A stretch of 64,000 bases of DNA from Actinopolyspora lacussalsi (lineage in GTDB: Bacteria > Actinomycetota > Actinomycetes > Mycobacteriales > Pseudonocardiaceae): contig JAURUC010000001.1 of the NCBI GenBank assembly GCA_030803735.1, positions 877,501 through 941,500 of the forward strand, written 5' to 3'. The notes beneath the pieces are model-generated. The model saw nothing but the letters and a program-made list of their open reading frames with translations. It was not told the origin of the DNA and did no database searches. The position numbers were made by a program, and so were the translations under genes. Below, in pieces: positions 44,899-52,086 of this stretch. Every line of letters starts with the position of its first letter. Within the stretch, counting starts at the first letter, position 1.

Positions 44899-46038
44899 AT
44901 GCAGCGGAAAATGCCCGGCCGAATCGCGGCGTCCGCGATTCTCGCAGCGGGAACGCTGACCGCCATGACCGCACCGGCCACAGCGGACAGCGCCAAAGTT
45001 TCCGAGGATCCGAGCCCGCGACACGCGAGCACGATGATGCAGGCCATGCAGCGTGACCTCGGGCTGAGTCATGCTCAGGCCGAACAACGGCTCGATGCCG
45101 AAGCCGTGGCGCGGCAGGCCGCCGACGGTATGGCCGACAAGCTCGGCAGCAGTTTCGGCGGATTCCACTACGACGCCGACCTCGGGAAGCTGGTCGTGGG
45201 TGTCACCGACCGTTCCGAATTCGACAGGGTGCGGGCCGAGGAGGCCGTTCCCAGGCTCGTGGACGACAGCAAGGCACAGCTGCGTGCCGCCAACACCACG
45301 CTGAACCGGAACTCGAAGCGGGCTCCGGAATCGGTCACCGGTTGGTACGTCGACACGACCAGCAACTCCGTGGTGTTGACCACGGAGAAGGGCACCGCCG
45401 ACCGCGCGGCCGAATTCGTCGCTTCCACCGGTGTGGACAGCGACTCGGTGAGCGTGGTCGAGTCCGCCGAGCAGCCGCGCACCTACGCCGATGTGATCGG
45501 TGGACAGCGCTACACCATCAACGGGTCCACGGTCTGCTCGGTCGGATTCTCCGTCTCCGGTGGATTCGTCTCGGCGGGTCACTGCGGCAGCACGGGCGAC
45601 AGCACCAGTAGCCCCAGCGGCACGTTCGCCGGTTCCTCCTTCCCCGGCAACGACTACTCCTACGTGCGGACCGGTTCCGACGACACGCTGCGCCCCTGGG
45701 TCGATCAGTACGACGGCTACGCCAGCATCGTGAGCGGTTCGCAGGAGGCCGCGGTCGGCTCCTCGGTGTGCCGTTCCGGCCAGACCACGGGCTGGCACTG
45801 CGGCACCATCCAGGCCAAGAATCAGACGGTCAGCTACCCCAGCGGTACTGTTTCCGGCCTGACCCGCACCGATGTCTGCGCCGAGCCCGGTGACTCCGGT
45901 GGTTCCTTCATCTCCGGTAGCCAGGCCCAGGGCATGACCTCCGGTGGCTCGGGTGACTGCACCTCGGGTGGGACCACCTACTTCCAGCCCGTCAACGAGG
46001 CCCTCAACGCCTACGGCGTGAGCCTGGTGACCGGCTGA
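44899..46038 (+). CDS. Secreted serine protease, streptogrisin/alpha-lytic type (S1E)
   Basis: A 379-residue prepro-protease. Residues 1-29 form a signal peptide (basic MQRKMPGR, hydrophobic core, cleavage after ATA). Residues ~30-195 are the pro-domain that assists folding (alpha-lytic protease prodomain type). The mature enzyme of ~182 residues begins near YADVIGGQRY, with catalytic His228 (SAGHCG), Asp252 (GNDYSY) and Ser333 (GDSGGS). Six Cys residues suit three disulfides. ATG start with AGGGAGA seven bases upstream. Exported by Sec and active outside the cell; primary specificity is not assigned. Confidence 0.93.
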   Translation: MQRKMPGRIAASAILAAGTLTAMTAPATADSAKVSEDPSPRHASTMMQAMQRDLGLSHAQAEQRLDAEAVARQAADGMADKLGSSFGGFHYDADLGKLVVGVTDRSEFDRVRAEEAVPRLVDDSKAQLRAANTTLNRNSKRAPESVTGWYVDTTSNSVVLTTEKGTADRAAEFVASTGVDSDSVSVVESAEQPRTYADVIGGQRYTINGSTVCSVGFSVSGGFVSAGHCGSTGDSTSSPSGTFAGSSFPGNDYSYVRTGSDDTLRPWVDQYDGYASIVSGSQEAAVGSSVCRSGQTTGWHCGTIQAKNQTVSYPSGTVSGLTRTDVCAEPGDSGGSFISGSQAQGMTSGGSGDCTSGGTTYFQPVNEALNAYGVSLVTG

Positions 46039-46370
46039 ACCCACGCTTGAACCCTTCGGGGTCGCTGTGACAGCCGTTCCGGCCGCCACCACTGGTTTCG
46101 GGGTCGTCCGCATGCGCGGGCGGCCCCGAAAACCGTGCGAGCCCGGCTCCCGTGCTCTCGTCCTACCGGCAGGCCTCGCCGGGAAGCACGCGCACCGGGC
46201 AGGGGAGTGGTTGACCCCTTCACCTCTCATGCGAGTCGTTTTCGAAACAGCCGATGCTCGCGATTCCTGGTCCCCGTTCCACGCGGAGGCGGTTCGCCCG
46301 AACTTCCCGAGAAGACGTCGGTCGAAGGGCTGGGGCACTGTTCCACCCGGATGTGATGAACAATCGAGCC
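46039..46370. other. 332-base region between protease and Rrf2 gene
   Basis: No gene is supported. The left part carries the protease terminator (46099-46128). The right part should hold the Rrf2 promoter; AACAAT lies at -12 to -7 of its start. Confidence 0.45.
46099..46128 (+). terminator. Terminator of the protease gene
   Basis: A 13-bp stem (CGGGGTCGTCCGC with GCGGGCGGCCCCG, two G-U pairs) and a 4-base loop, flanked by TTT before and AAAA after so that the stem extends further. Confidence 0.75.
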
Positions 46371-46826
46371 ATGCGGATTTCGGCCAAGGTGGACTACGCG
46401 TTGCGCGCGCTGGTTGAGATAGCCCGTGCACAGGCAGGGCCGGTCAGTGCCGAGGACGTCGCCCTCGCTCAGGACATCCCACGAAACTTCCTGCAGGCCG
46501 TGCTCAGTGACCTGCGGCGTGCCGGTTTCGTAGCCAGCAGGCGGGGACAGGCCGGTGGCTGGGTGCTGGCCCGGGACCCGAGCACTGTCTCGATAGCCGA
46601 TGTGATTCGCGCCACCGACGGCCCGCTGGTCAGCATACACGGCCAACGAGCCGAGGACGTGCAGTACGATCCTTCGGTCGCCGTGCTGCAGTGGGTCTGG
46701 ATCGCGGTGCGCAGCAGCCTGCGCGAAGTGCTCGAGAATGTCACCATAGCCCAACTCGTCTCCGGCGAGCTTCCATCGGACGTCGCGGCGCGCACCAGTG
46801 AAACAGGGGTATGGGAGTCGCGCTGA
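46371..46826 (+). CDS. Rrf2 family transcriptional regulator (no cysteines)
   Basis: A 151-residue regulator with the Rrf2 winged-helix (MRISAKVDYALRALVEIA, IPRNFLQAVLSDLRRAGFVASRRGQAGGW). It contains no Cys at all, so it cannot carry the Fe-S cluster of IscR or NsrR; a CymR-like sulfur-responsive or protein-interaction mode is possible. There is no Shine-Dalgarno sequence; an AACAAT hexamer lies at -12 to -7, and an alternative ATG is at 46356. It is followed by a TSUP exporter whose promoter has a candidate operator. Confidence 0.88.
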   Translation: MRISAKVDYALRALVEIARAQAGPVSAEDVALAQDIPRNFLQAVLSDLRRAGFVASRRGQAGGWVLARDPSTVSIADVIRATDGPLVSIHGQRAEDVQYDPSVAVLQWVWIAVRSSLREVLENVTIAQLVSGELPSDVAARTSETGVWESR

Positions 46827-46880
46827 ACGTACTCACGGGGCGCCGTTCCGAACGGTGCCGTCCCGAACGCTGGGAGCGTG

Positions 46881-46908
46881 TTGACCGGTCCGTTGGAAAG
46901 TGTACCGT
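46881..46908 (+). promoter_or_regulatory. Promoter of the TSUP exporter gene
   Basis: TTGACC and TACCGT are separated by 16 bases, matching the TTGAC / TAnnnT pattern. A GTTGGAAA copy (46892-46899) lies between them. Confidence 0.55.
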
Positions 46909-46929
46909 TTTTATCAACTTAGTTGGAAA
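46892..46929. promoter_or_regulatory. Candidate Rrf2 operator
   Basis: The palindrome CAACT-T-AGTTG (46915-46925) lies just after the -10. Two identical GTTGGAAA repeats begin at 46892 and 46922, exactly 30 bases apart, about three DNA turns. The layout suits a dimeric repressor encoded by the adjacent rrf2 gene. Inferred only. Confidence 0.5.
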
Positions 46930-46976
46930 AGCCGCTCGGCGCTTCGGACGCGAGCGGAAACGGTCTGGAGGCATTG

Positions 46977-47900
46977 GTGCCCACTCTGTTGCTCGTGGCG
47001 GTGGCCGGATTTCTCGCCCAGCTGGTCGACGGCTCGCTGGGGATGGGATTCGGCGTGACGGCCACAACCGGCCTGTTGGCCGTGGGCACCGCGCCTGTGA
47101 TGGCTTCGGCGTCGGTGCACTTGGCCAAGATCGGGACAGCTGTCGTCTCCGGTGCGGCGCACTGGCGGATGCGCAACGTCGACTGGCGCATGGTCGGCTG
47201 GCTCGCACTGCCCGGGGGGCTCGGCGGCTTCCTCGGCGCCTCGGCCCTGTCCTCGGTGGCGGCCGGATCGGCCCGCGGTTGGATGGCGCTGCTGCTGGTG
47301 GTGCTCGGAAGCTACGTCGTACTGCGCTTCTCGGCGTGGTCCACCCCGGTGCGATCCAGCGGTCTCACCCCGGCGGGGCGGCGCTGGTTGATTCCGCTCG
47401 GTGCGGTCGGTGGATTCGTGGACTCCGTTGGTGGAGGTGGCTGGGGACCGGTCACCACTTCGACCCTGCTCAGCACGGGCCGGATCCTGCCCAGGCGTAC
47501 CGTCGGCACGGTCAACACCAGCGAACTGATCGTCTCCCTGGGGGCGACCGCCGGGTTCTTGATGCACAACGGCGGTTCGGCTTGGAAGTGGCCGGTGACT
47601 CTCGGATTGCTCATCGGTGGTGTGGTCGCCGCTCCGCTGGCCGCGTGGCTCGTGCGGATCCTGCCGGTCCGCGTGCTGGGCGTGGGAGCCGGTGGACTCA
47701 TCGTGTTCAGCAATTCGCGCCTGTTGCTCGACACCGTGGGAGTGCCCCAGGTTCCCAGCGTGCTGCTCACCACCGTGCTGGGACTGGTCTGGTTGTCGGG
47801 GCTGATCTGGGCGATTCGGAGCGAGATCCTGCAGCGCCGTTCAGCGCGACTGCGCGCCGCCGAGGCGAACGAGCACGACTACGCCTACGAGACGAACTGA
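46977..47900 (+). CDS. TSUP family membrane permease (TauE/SafE)
   Basis: A 307-residue protein with about eight membrane helices in two halves. It has the TSUP pattern (VDGSLGMGFGVTATTGLLAVG; GFVDSVGGGGWGPVTTSTLL). Such proteins export or import sulfite, sulfonates or related organosulfur anions. GTG 46977 was chosen for GGAGG five bases upstream (46967-46971); a TTG at 46923 overlaps the putative operator. Its linkage to an Rrf2 gene supports a role in sulfur balance; the substrate is inferred. Confidence 0.85.
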   Translation: MPTLLLVAVAGFLAQLVDGSLGMGFGVTATTGLLAVGTAPVMASASVHLAKIGTAVVSGAAHWRMRNVDWRMVGWLALPGGLGGFLGASALSSVAAGSARGWMALLLVVLGSYVVLRFSAWSTPVRSSGLTPAGRRWLIPLGAVGGFVDSVGGGGWGPVTTSTLLSTGRILPRRTVGTVNTSELIVSLGATAGFLMHNGGSAWKWPVTLGLLIGGVVAAPLAAWLVRILPVRVLGVGAGGLIVFSNSRLLLDTVGVPQVPSVLLTTVLGLVWLSGLIWAIRSEILQRRSARLRAAEANEHDYAYETN

Positions 47901-48037
47901 TCGTGGCGACACACCCGCCTCCGACGAGCCCGGGTTCGGCGCCGCACGACTTCGAGCGGAGTTCGGCACCGCGGTGTCGCCCCGGCCTGCCCGACGCTCC
48001 GGCGGACGATTCGTCGATGTCCGCGGTTCGTGGCACG

Positions 48038-48043
48038 TAGTCT
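48038..48043 (+). promoter_or_regulatory. -10 hexamer of the MobA-like gene (leaderless)
   Basis: TAGTCT fits TAnnnT and ends 7 bases before the ATG at 48050. No Shine-Dalgarno sequence is present. Confidence 0.5.
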
Positions 48044-48049
48044 GCTCGT

Positions 48050-48631
48050 ATGGCCTCGACGAGTGAATTCGCCGGGATCGTGCTGGCGGGTGGCCGCGGC
48101 AGCAGGCTGGGTGGCCGTGACAAGCCCGCCATCCGACTCTCCGGGCTTTCCCTGCTGGACCGCACCCTGGATGCGGTTTCCGACGCGGAACCGATCGTGG
48201 CGGTGGGGCCCCGGCGGTCGACCGGCCGCCCGGTCCGCTGGACCAGGGAGGCACCGCCCGGAGGAGGGCCGGTGGCGGCCCTGTCGGCGGGGCTGGTCGC
48301 GCTGCCCCCGCGCGTCTCACTGGTCGCCGTGCTCGCCGCCGATCACCCCTGGCTGAGCCGCGACACGCTCTCACGACTGTTGGCCGCGCTGCACCGTGCT
48401 CCGGACAGTGGGGGAGCGGTGCTGGTCGACACGGACGACCGGCCGCAGTGGTTGGTCGGGGTCTGGCGGGCGGTCGCACTGGGGCGGGCCTTGCCCGAAC
48501 AGCCGCACGGGGCCGCGCTGCGCGGTGTGCTGTCCCCGTTGCACCCGCTGTTCGTGCCCGCCGAGCAGGCGGAGACCATCGACGTGGACACTCCCGAGGA
48601 CCTGGCTCGGACGCTGCGTCGAGCGCGCTGA
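48050..48631 (+). CDS. Molybdenum cofactor guanylyltransferase (MobA-like)
   Basis: A 193-residue nucleotidyltransferase. The N-terminal motif GIVLAGGRGSRLGGRDKP binds nucleotide triphosphate, and VAVLAADHPWLSRDTL carries the metal-binding Asp. It is expected to attach GMP to molybdopterin. No other molybdenum cofactor gene lies in the window. The transcript appears leaderless. It is followed by the AT-rich element B. Confidence 0.82.
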   Translation: MASTSEFAGIVLAGGRGSRLGGRDKPAIRLSGLSLLDRTLDAVSDAEPIVAVGPRRSTGRPVRWTREAPPGGGPVAALSAGLVALPPRVSLVAVLAADHPWLSRDTLSRLLAALHRAPDSGGAVLVDTDDRPQWLVGVWRAVALGRALPEQPHGAALRGVLSPLHPLFVPAEQAETIDVDTPEDLARTLRRAR

Positions 48632-48682
48632 ACACTTAGGCGGTCTCCCGTGGTTCCCATCGAGGACGGCGGCAACACGTTA

Positions 48683-48723
48683 TGTTTAATATTTCTGTAT
48701 TTTCAGTGCTGAGTGAAATTAAA
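48683..48723. repeat. AT-rich repeated element, copy B
   Basis: A 41-base stretch 33/41 identical to 37964-38004, with core TTTCAGTGCTGAGTGAAAT. It lies about 160 bases before moxR, in a 252-base gap after the MobA-like gene. Further AT-rich DNA and GTAACAACGCG follow. Confidence 0.65.
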
Positions 48724-48883
48724 CTTCACAACACACATACGCCCAGCAGGGTGCAATATAAGTAACAACGCGCCCCGACGCGTGATCAGTACGGTCACGT
48801 GCCAATATCGGCAACAACAGCGATCACCCTGTGGTGGTATCCGCGCCCCACGGGGTGCCGAGCACTCAGTTGGAGGTTTCCCA

Positions 48884-50044
48884 GTGACCGATCCGGGTCA
48901 GGGCGGTAACGGCAATGGCGCGGGCACAGGGGCGGCCGGGCCGGCCCACTCGCCGGATCACACCAGTACGCCCGCCAGGGACGCACAACTGCTCGAACGC
49001 ACCGTCTTCGAGGTCAAACGTGTGATCGTCGGCCAGGACCGACTCGTGGAGCGCATCCTGGTGGGGCTGCTGGCGGGGGGACACATCCTGCTCGAGGGCA
49101 TCCCGGGCGTCGCCAAGACACTGGCCGTGGAGACCTTCTCCACGGTGGTGGGGGGCAGCTTCTCCCGCCTGCAGTTCACCCCGGACCTCGTACCCGCCGA
49201 TCTGCTGGGAACCAGGATCTACCGGCAGGGCAGCGAGCGCTTCGACGTCGAACTCGGCCCCATCATGGCCAACTTCGTGCTGGCGGACGAGGTCAACCGC
49301 GCCCCTGCCAAGATCCAGTCGGCCCTGCTGGAGGTCATGGCCGAACAGCACGTCTCGCTGGGCGGGCACAGCTATCCCACGCCACAACCCTTCCAGGTGC
49401 TGGCCACGCAGAACCCCATCGAGAACGAGGGTGTGTATCCGCTGCCCGAGGCGCAGCGGGACCGGTTCCTGTTCAAACTGCTGGTGGAGTACCCCACGGC
49501 CGAGGAGGAACGCGAGATCGTCTACCGGATGGGAGTCTCCCCACCGGAACCGCAAACCGTGCTCGACCCCGGTGAGCTCTCCCGGTTGCAGCAGGTGGCC
49601 TCCAACGTGTTCGTACACCACGCGCTGGTCGACTACGTCGTCCGCCTGGTACTGGCCACCCGTTCGCCCAACGAACACGGGCTGTCCGACATCGCGGGCT
49701 GGGTCTCCTACGGTGCCTCACCACGCGCCACCCTCGGTGTCGTCGGTGGTGCCCGCGCGCTCGCCCTGCTGCGCGGCCGCGACTACGTCCTGCCGCAGGA
49801 CGTGGTCGACGTGGTCCCGGACGTGTTCCGCCACCGCATCGTGCTCTCCTACGACGCGGTGGCCGACGGGGTGCCCGTGGACCACGTGGTCAACCGGGTG
49901 CTGCAGACCGTCCCGCTGCCGCAGGTATCGGCGCGTCCCCAGCAGAGCGCCGGGCAGCACAACGGTGCGCCGCAGGCGGGCGCCTCGGCCGTGCCGGGAG
50001 CCGCCCATGGCCAGCAGCCGTCCCCCGGCATCACCAACCAGTGA
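48884..50044 (+). CDS. MoxR family AAA+ ATPase
   Basis: A 386-residue AAA+ chaperone. A Gly/Pro-rich head of ~35 residues is followed by the MoxR core: Walker A GIPGVAKT (residues 72-79), Walker B in FVLADEVNRAPAK, sensor 1 LATQNPIENEGVYPLPEAQRDRF, and a C-terminal lid domain. The tail after the lid is Gln/Ala/Gly-rich. GTG start with GGAGG seven bases upstream. It heads the moxR-DUF58-VWA operon (Rv1479-1481 order), in which MoxR helps VWA partners assemble; the client is not known. Confidence 0.92.
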   Translation: MTDPGQGGNGNGAGTGAAGPAHSPDHTSTPARDAQLLERTVFEVKRVIVGQDRLVERILVGLLAGGHILLEGIPGVAKTLAVETFSTVVGGSFSRLQFTPDLVPADLLGTRIYRQGSERFDVELGPIMANFVLADEVNRAPAKIQSALLEVMAEQHVSLGGHSYPTPQPFQVLATQNPIENEGVYPLPEAQRDRFLFKLLVEYPTAEEEREIVYRMGVSPPEPQTVLDPGELSRLQQVASNVFVHHALVDYVVRLVLATRSPNEHGLSDIAGWVSYGASPRATLGVVGGARALALLRGRDYVLPQDVVDVVPDVFRHRIVLSYDAVADGVPVDHVVNRVLQTVPLPQVSARPQQSAGQHNGAPQAGASAVPGAAHGQQPSPGITNQ

Positions 50045-50058
50045 GGAGTCGATTCGCC

Positions 50059-50997
50059 GTGTCGACCAGCGGTGACCGCCCCGAATGGGCGCCACCCGCG
50101 TTGCAGGCCGGACGTATGCGGGAAGCACTGCGCTCCCTGGAACTGATGGTGCGCGGCAGGCTCGACGGCCTGCTGCAGGGCAATCATCTGGGGCTCGTGC
50201 CGGGACCGGGGACCGAGCCCGGCGAGACACGGACGTACCAGCCCGGCGACGACGTGCGGCGGATGGACTGGGCCGTTACCGCCCGCACCACCGAACCGCA
50301 CATCCGCGAGACGGTGGCCGACCGTGAACTGGAGACCTGGGCGGCCGTGGACCTGTCCGCGAGCCTGGACTTCGGAACGGCCGGATGCACCAAGCGTGAA
50401 CTGGCGATAGCGGGGCTGGCCGCGGTGGGACACCTGACCGCGGGCGGTGGTAATCGGCTCGGTGCCGTGGTCTCCAACGGGCAGGAACTCACCCGGATCC
50501 CCGCCAGAGGGGGCAGCGACTACGCCAGGGCGTTGCTCCGCCGAACCGCCGAAGTGCCGCATCCGCCCGAAGGGACCTCCGGAGAGCTGGCCTCGCTGGT
50601 GGAGGCGCTGCGCAGGCCGCCACGTCGGCGGGGGCTGGCCGTGGTGATCTCCGACTTTCTCGGACGGGTCGAATGGCAACGAGCGATGCGCGGGCTGTCG
50701 GCCCGGCACTCACTGCTCGCGATCGAGGTCGTCGATCCGCGCGATGTCGAACTCCCGAGTGTGGGCACCGTCCAGCTGAGCGATCCCGAGACCGGCAAAC
50801 AGCGTGAGGTGAGCACTACACCATTGTTACGACGTGAGTTCGCCGCGGCCGCCGCGGCCCACCGGGAACGGGTCGCCGCGGAGCTGCGGCGGGTCGGGGC
50901 GGCCCACCTGGTGTTGCGCACCGACTCGGACTGGATCGCCGACATAGTCCGCTTCGTCGTCGCCCGCAAACGCGGCTGGTCCGGGGGAGTGGTTTGA
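50059..50997 (+). CDS. DUF58 domain protein
   Basis: A 312-residue protein with the DUF58 signature YQPGDDVRRMDWAVTART followed by a VWA-like fold (WAAVDLSASLDFG, then RGLAVVISDFLG). GTG 50059 was chosen with GAGGAG ten bases upstream; a GTG overlapping the moxR stop (50041) is possible. DUF58 proteins accompany MoxR and VWA proteins and may be substrates or adapters in cell-surface assembly. It overlaps the VWA gene by one base. Confidence 0.88.
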   Translation: MSTSGDRPEWAPPALQAGRMREALRSLELMVRGRLDGLLQGNHLGLVPGPGTEPGETRTYQPGDDVRRMDWAVTARTTEPHIRETVADRELETWAAVDLSASLDFGTAGCTKRELAIAGLAAVGHLTAGGGNRLGAVVSNGQELTRIPARGGSDYARALLRRTAEVPHPPEGTSGELASLVEALRRPPRRRGLAVVISDFLGRVEWQRAMRGLSARHSLLAIEVVDPRDVELPSVGTVQLSDPETGKQREVSTTPLLRREFAAAAAAHRERVAAELRRVGAAHLVLRTDSDWIADIVRFVVARKRGWSGGVV

Positions 50998-51980
50998 TGC
51001 CCAGTCTGAGCGGATTCACCAATCCCGCGTGGTTCCTGCTGCTGATCCTGGTGGCGGTTCTGGTCGTCGGTTATTTGTGGACGCAGCGCAGGCGCAAGCG
51101 CAGCACGATGCGTTTCAGCAATCTCGAGCTGCTGGAGCGCGTCGCTCCCAGTCGTCAGGGCTGGCCCAAGCACGTGCCGATGGCGCTGCTCGGTGTGGCG
51201 TTGATCCTGTTGACGATCGGGCTGGCCGGTCCCACGTCGGAGCAGCGCATCCCGCGCAACCGTGCCACCGTGCTGCTGACGATGGACGTCTCGCTTTCCA
51301 TGAAGGCGCAGGATGTCAGCCCCAGTCGGTTGCGCGCTGCCAAGCAGGCTGCCAAGGAGTTCGCCGACAAGCTCACGCCGGGAATCAACCTCGGTCTGGT
51401 ATCCTTCGCGGGCACGGCCACGGTGATGGTCATGCCCACCACCGATCGGCCCAGCGTCAAACAGGCCATCGACAGTCTGCAGCTCTCGGAGGCCACTGCC
51501 ACCGGCGAGGGGGTCAAGGCTTCCCTGTCGGCCATCGATTCCTTCGGGCGGATGCTCGGTGGTGGGCAGGGACCTCCGCCTTCCCGGATCGTGCTGATGG
51601 CCGACGGGGGGCAGACCATTCCGCGGGAGCTGGACGCGCCGCGGGGGGCCTACACCCAGGCGAAGGCGGCCAAGCAGGCCGGGGTGCCCATCTCCACCAT
51701 CTCGTTCGGCACCGAGCACGGCAGTATCCGGATCCAGGGACAACGGCAGCCGGTGGAGGTCGACGACGATGCGATGCGGCATATCGCCGATCTTTCCGGT
51801 GGTGACTTCTACAAGGCGGCCAGCGCCGAACAGCTGCGGCAGGTTTACGATACGCTGCAGGAACAGATCGGTTACGAGATCAAGCGGTCCGACGCGAGTA
51901 AACCGTGGTTCGTGCTCGGTACGCTCGCCGCGATCGTGGCAGCGGGTGTGGCACTGCTGGTGGGGCAGCGGTTGCCCTGA
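50997..51980 (+). CDS. Membrane-anchored von Willebrand factor A protein
   Basis: A 327-residue protein with two N-terminal membrane helices (about residues 9-29 and 60-78), a VWA domain, and a C-terminal helix (about 303-323). The metal-binding MIDAS motif DVSLS starts at Asp97, with the Thr and Asp of the site in TATGEGVKAS and LMADGG. The layout matches BatA-type proteins of MoxR operons, in which the VWA domain faces the outside and binds a partner. ATG start one base into the DUF58 stop. Confidence 0.9.
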   Translation: MPSLSGFTNPAWFLLLILVAVLVVGYLWTQRRRKRSTMRFSNLELLERVAPSRQGWPKHVPMALLGVALILLTIGLAGPTSEQRIPRNRATVLLTMDVSLSMKAQDVSPSRLRAAKQAAKEFADKLTPGINLGLVSFAGTATVMVMPTTDRPSVKQAIDSLQLSEATATGEGVKASLSAIDSFGRMLGGGQGPPPSRIVLMADGGQTIPRELDAPRGAYTQAKAAKQAGVPISTISFGTEHGSIRIQGQRQPVEVDDDAMRHIADLSGGDFYKAASAEQLRQVYDTLQEQIGYEIKRSDASKPWFVLGTLAAIVAAGVALLVGQRLP

Positions 51981-52086
51981 AGCGGTGGTTGTTCCGAGCC
52001 GCCGTCGTGGGTGGCTCCGCACAACTTCGGGGCCGAGCGGCCGAATCGTGCCGCGAGCGATGCCGGGTGGGAGGAGTACGGACCGT

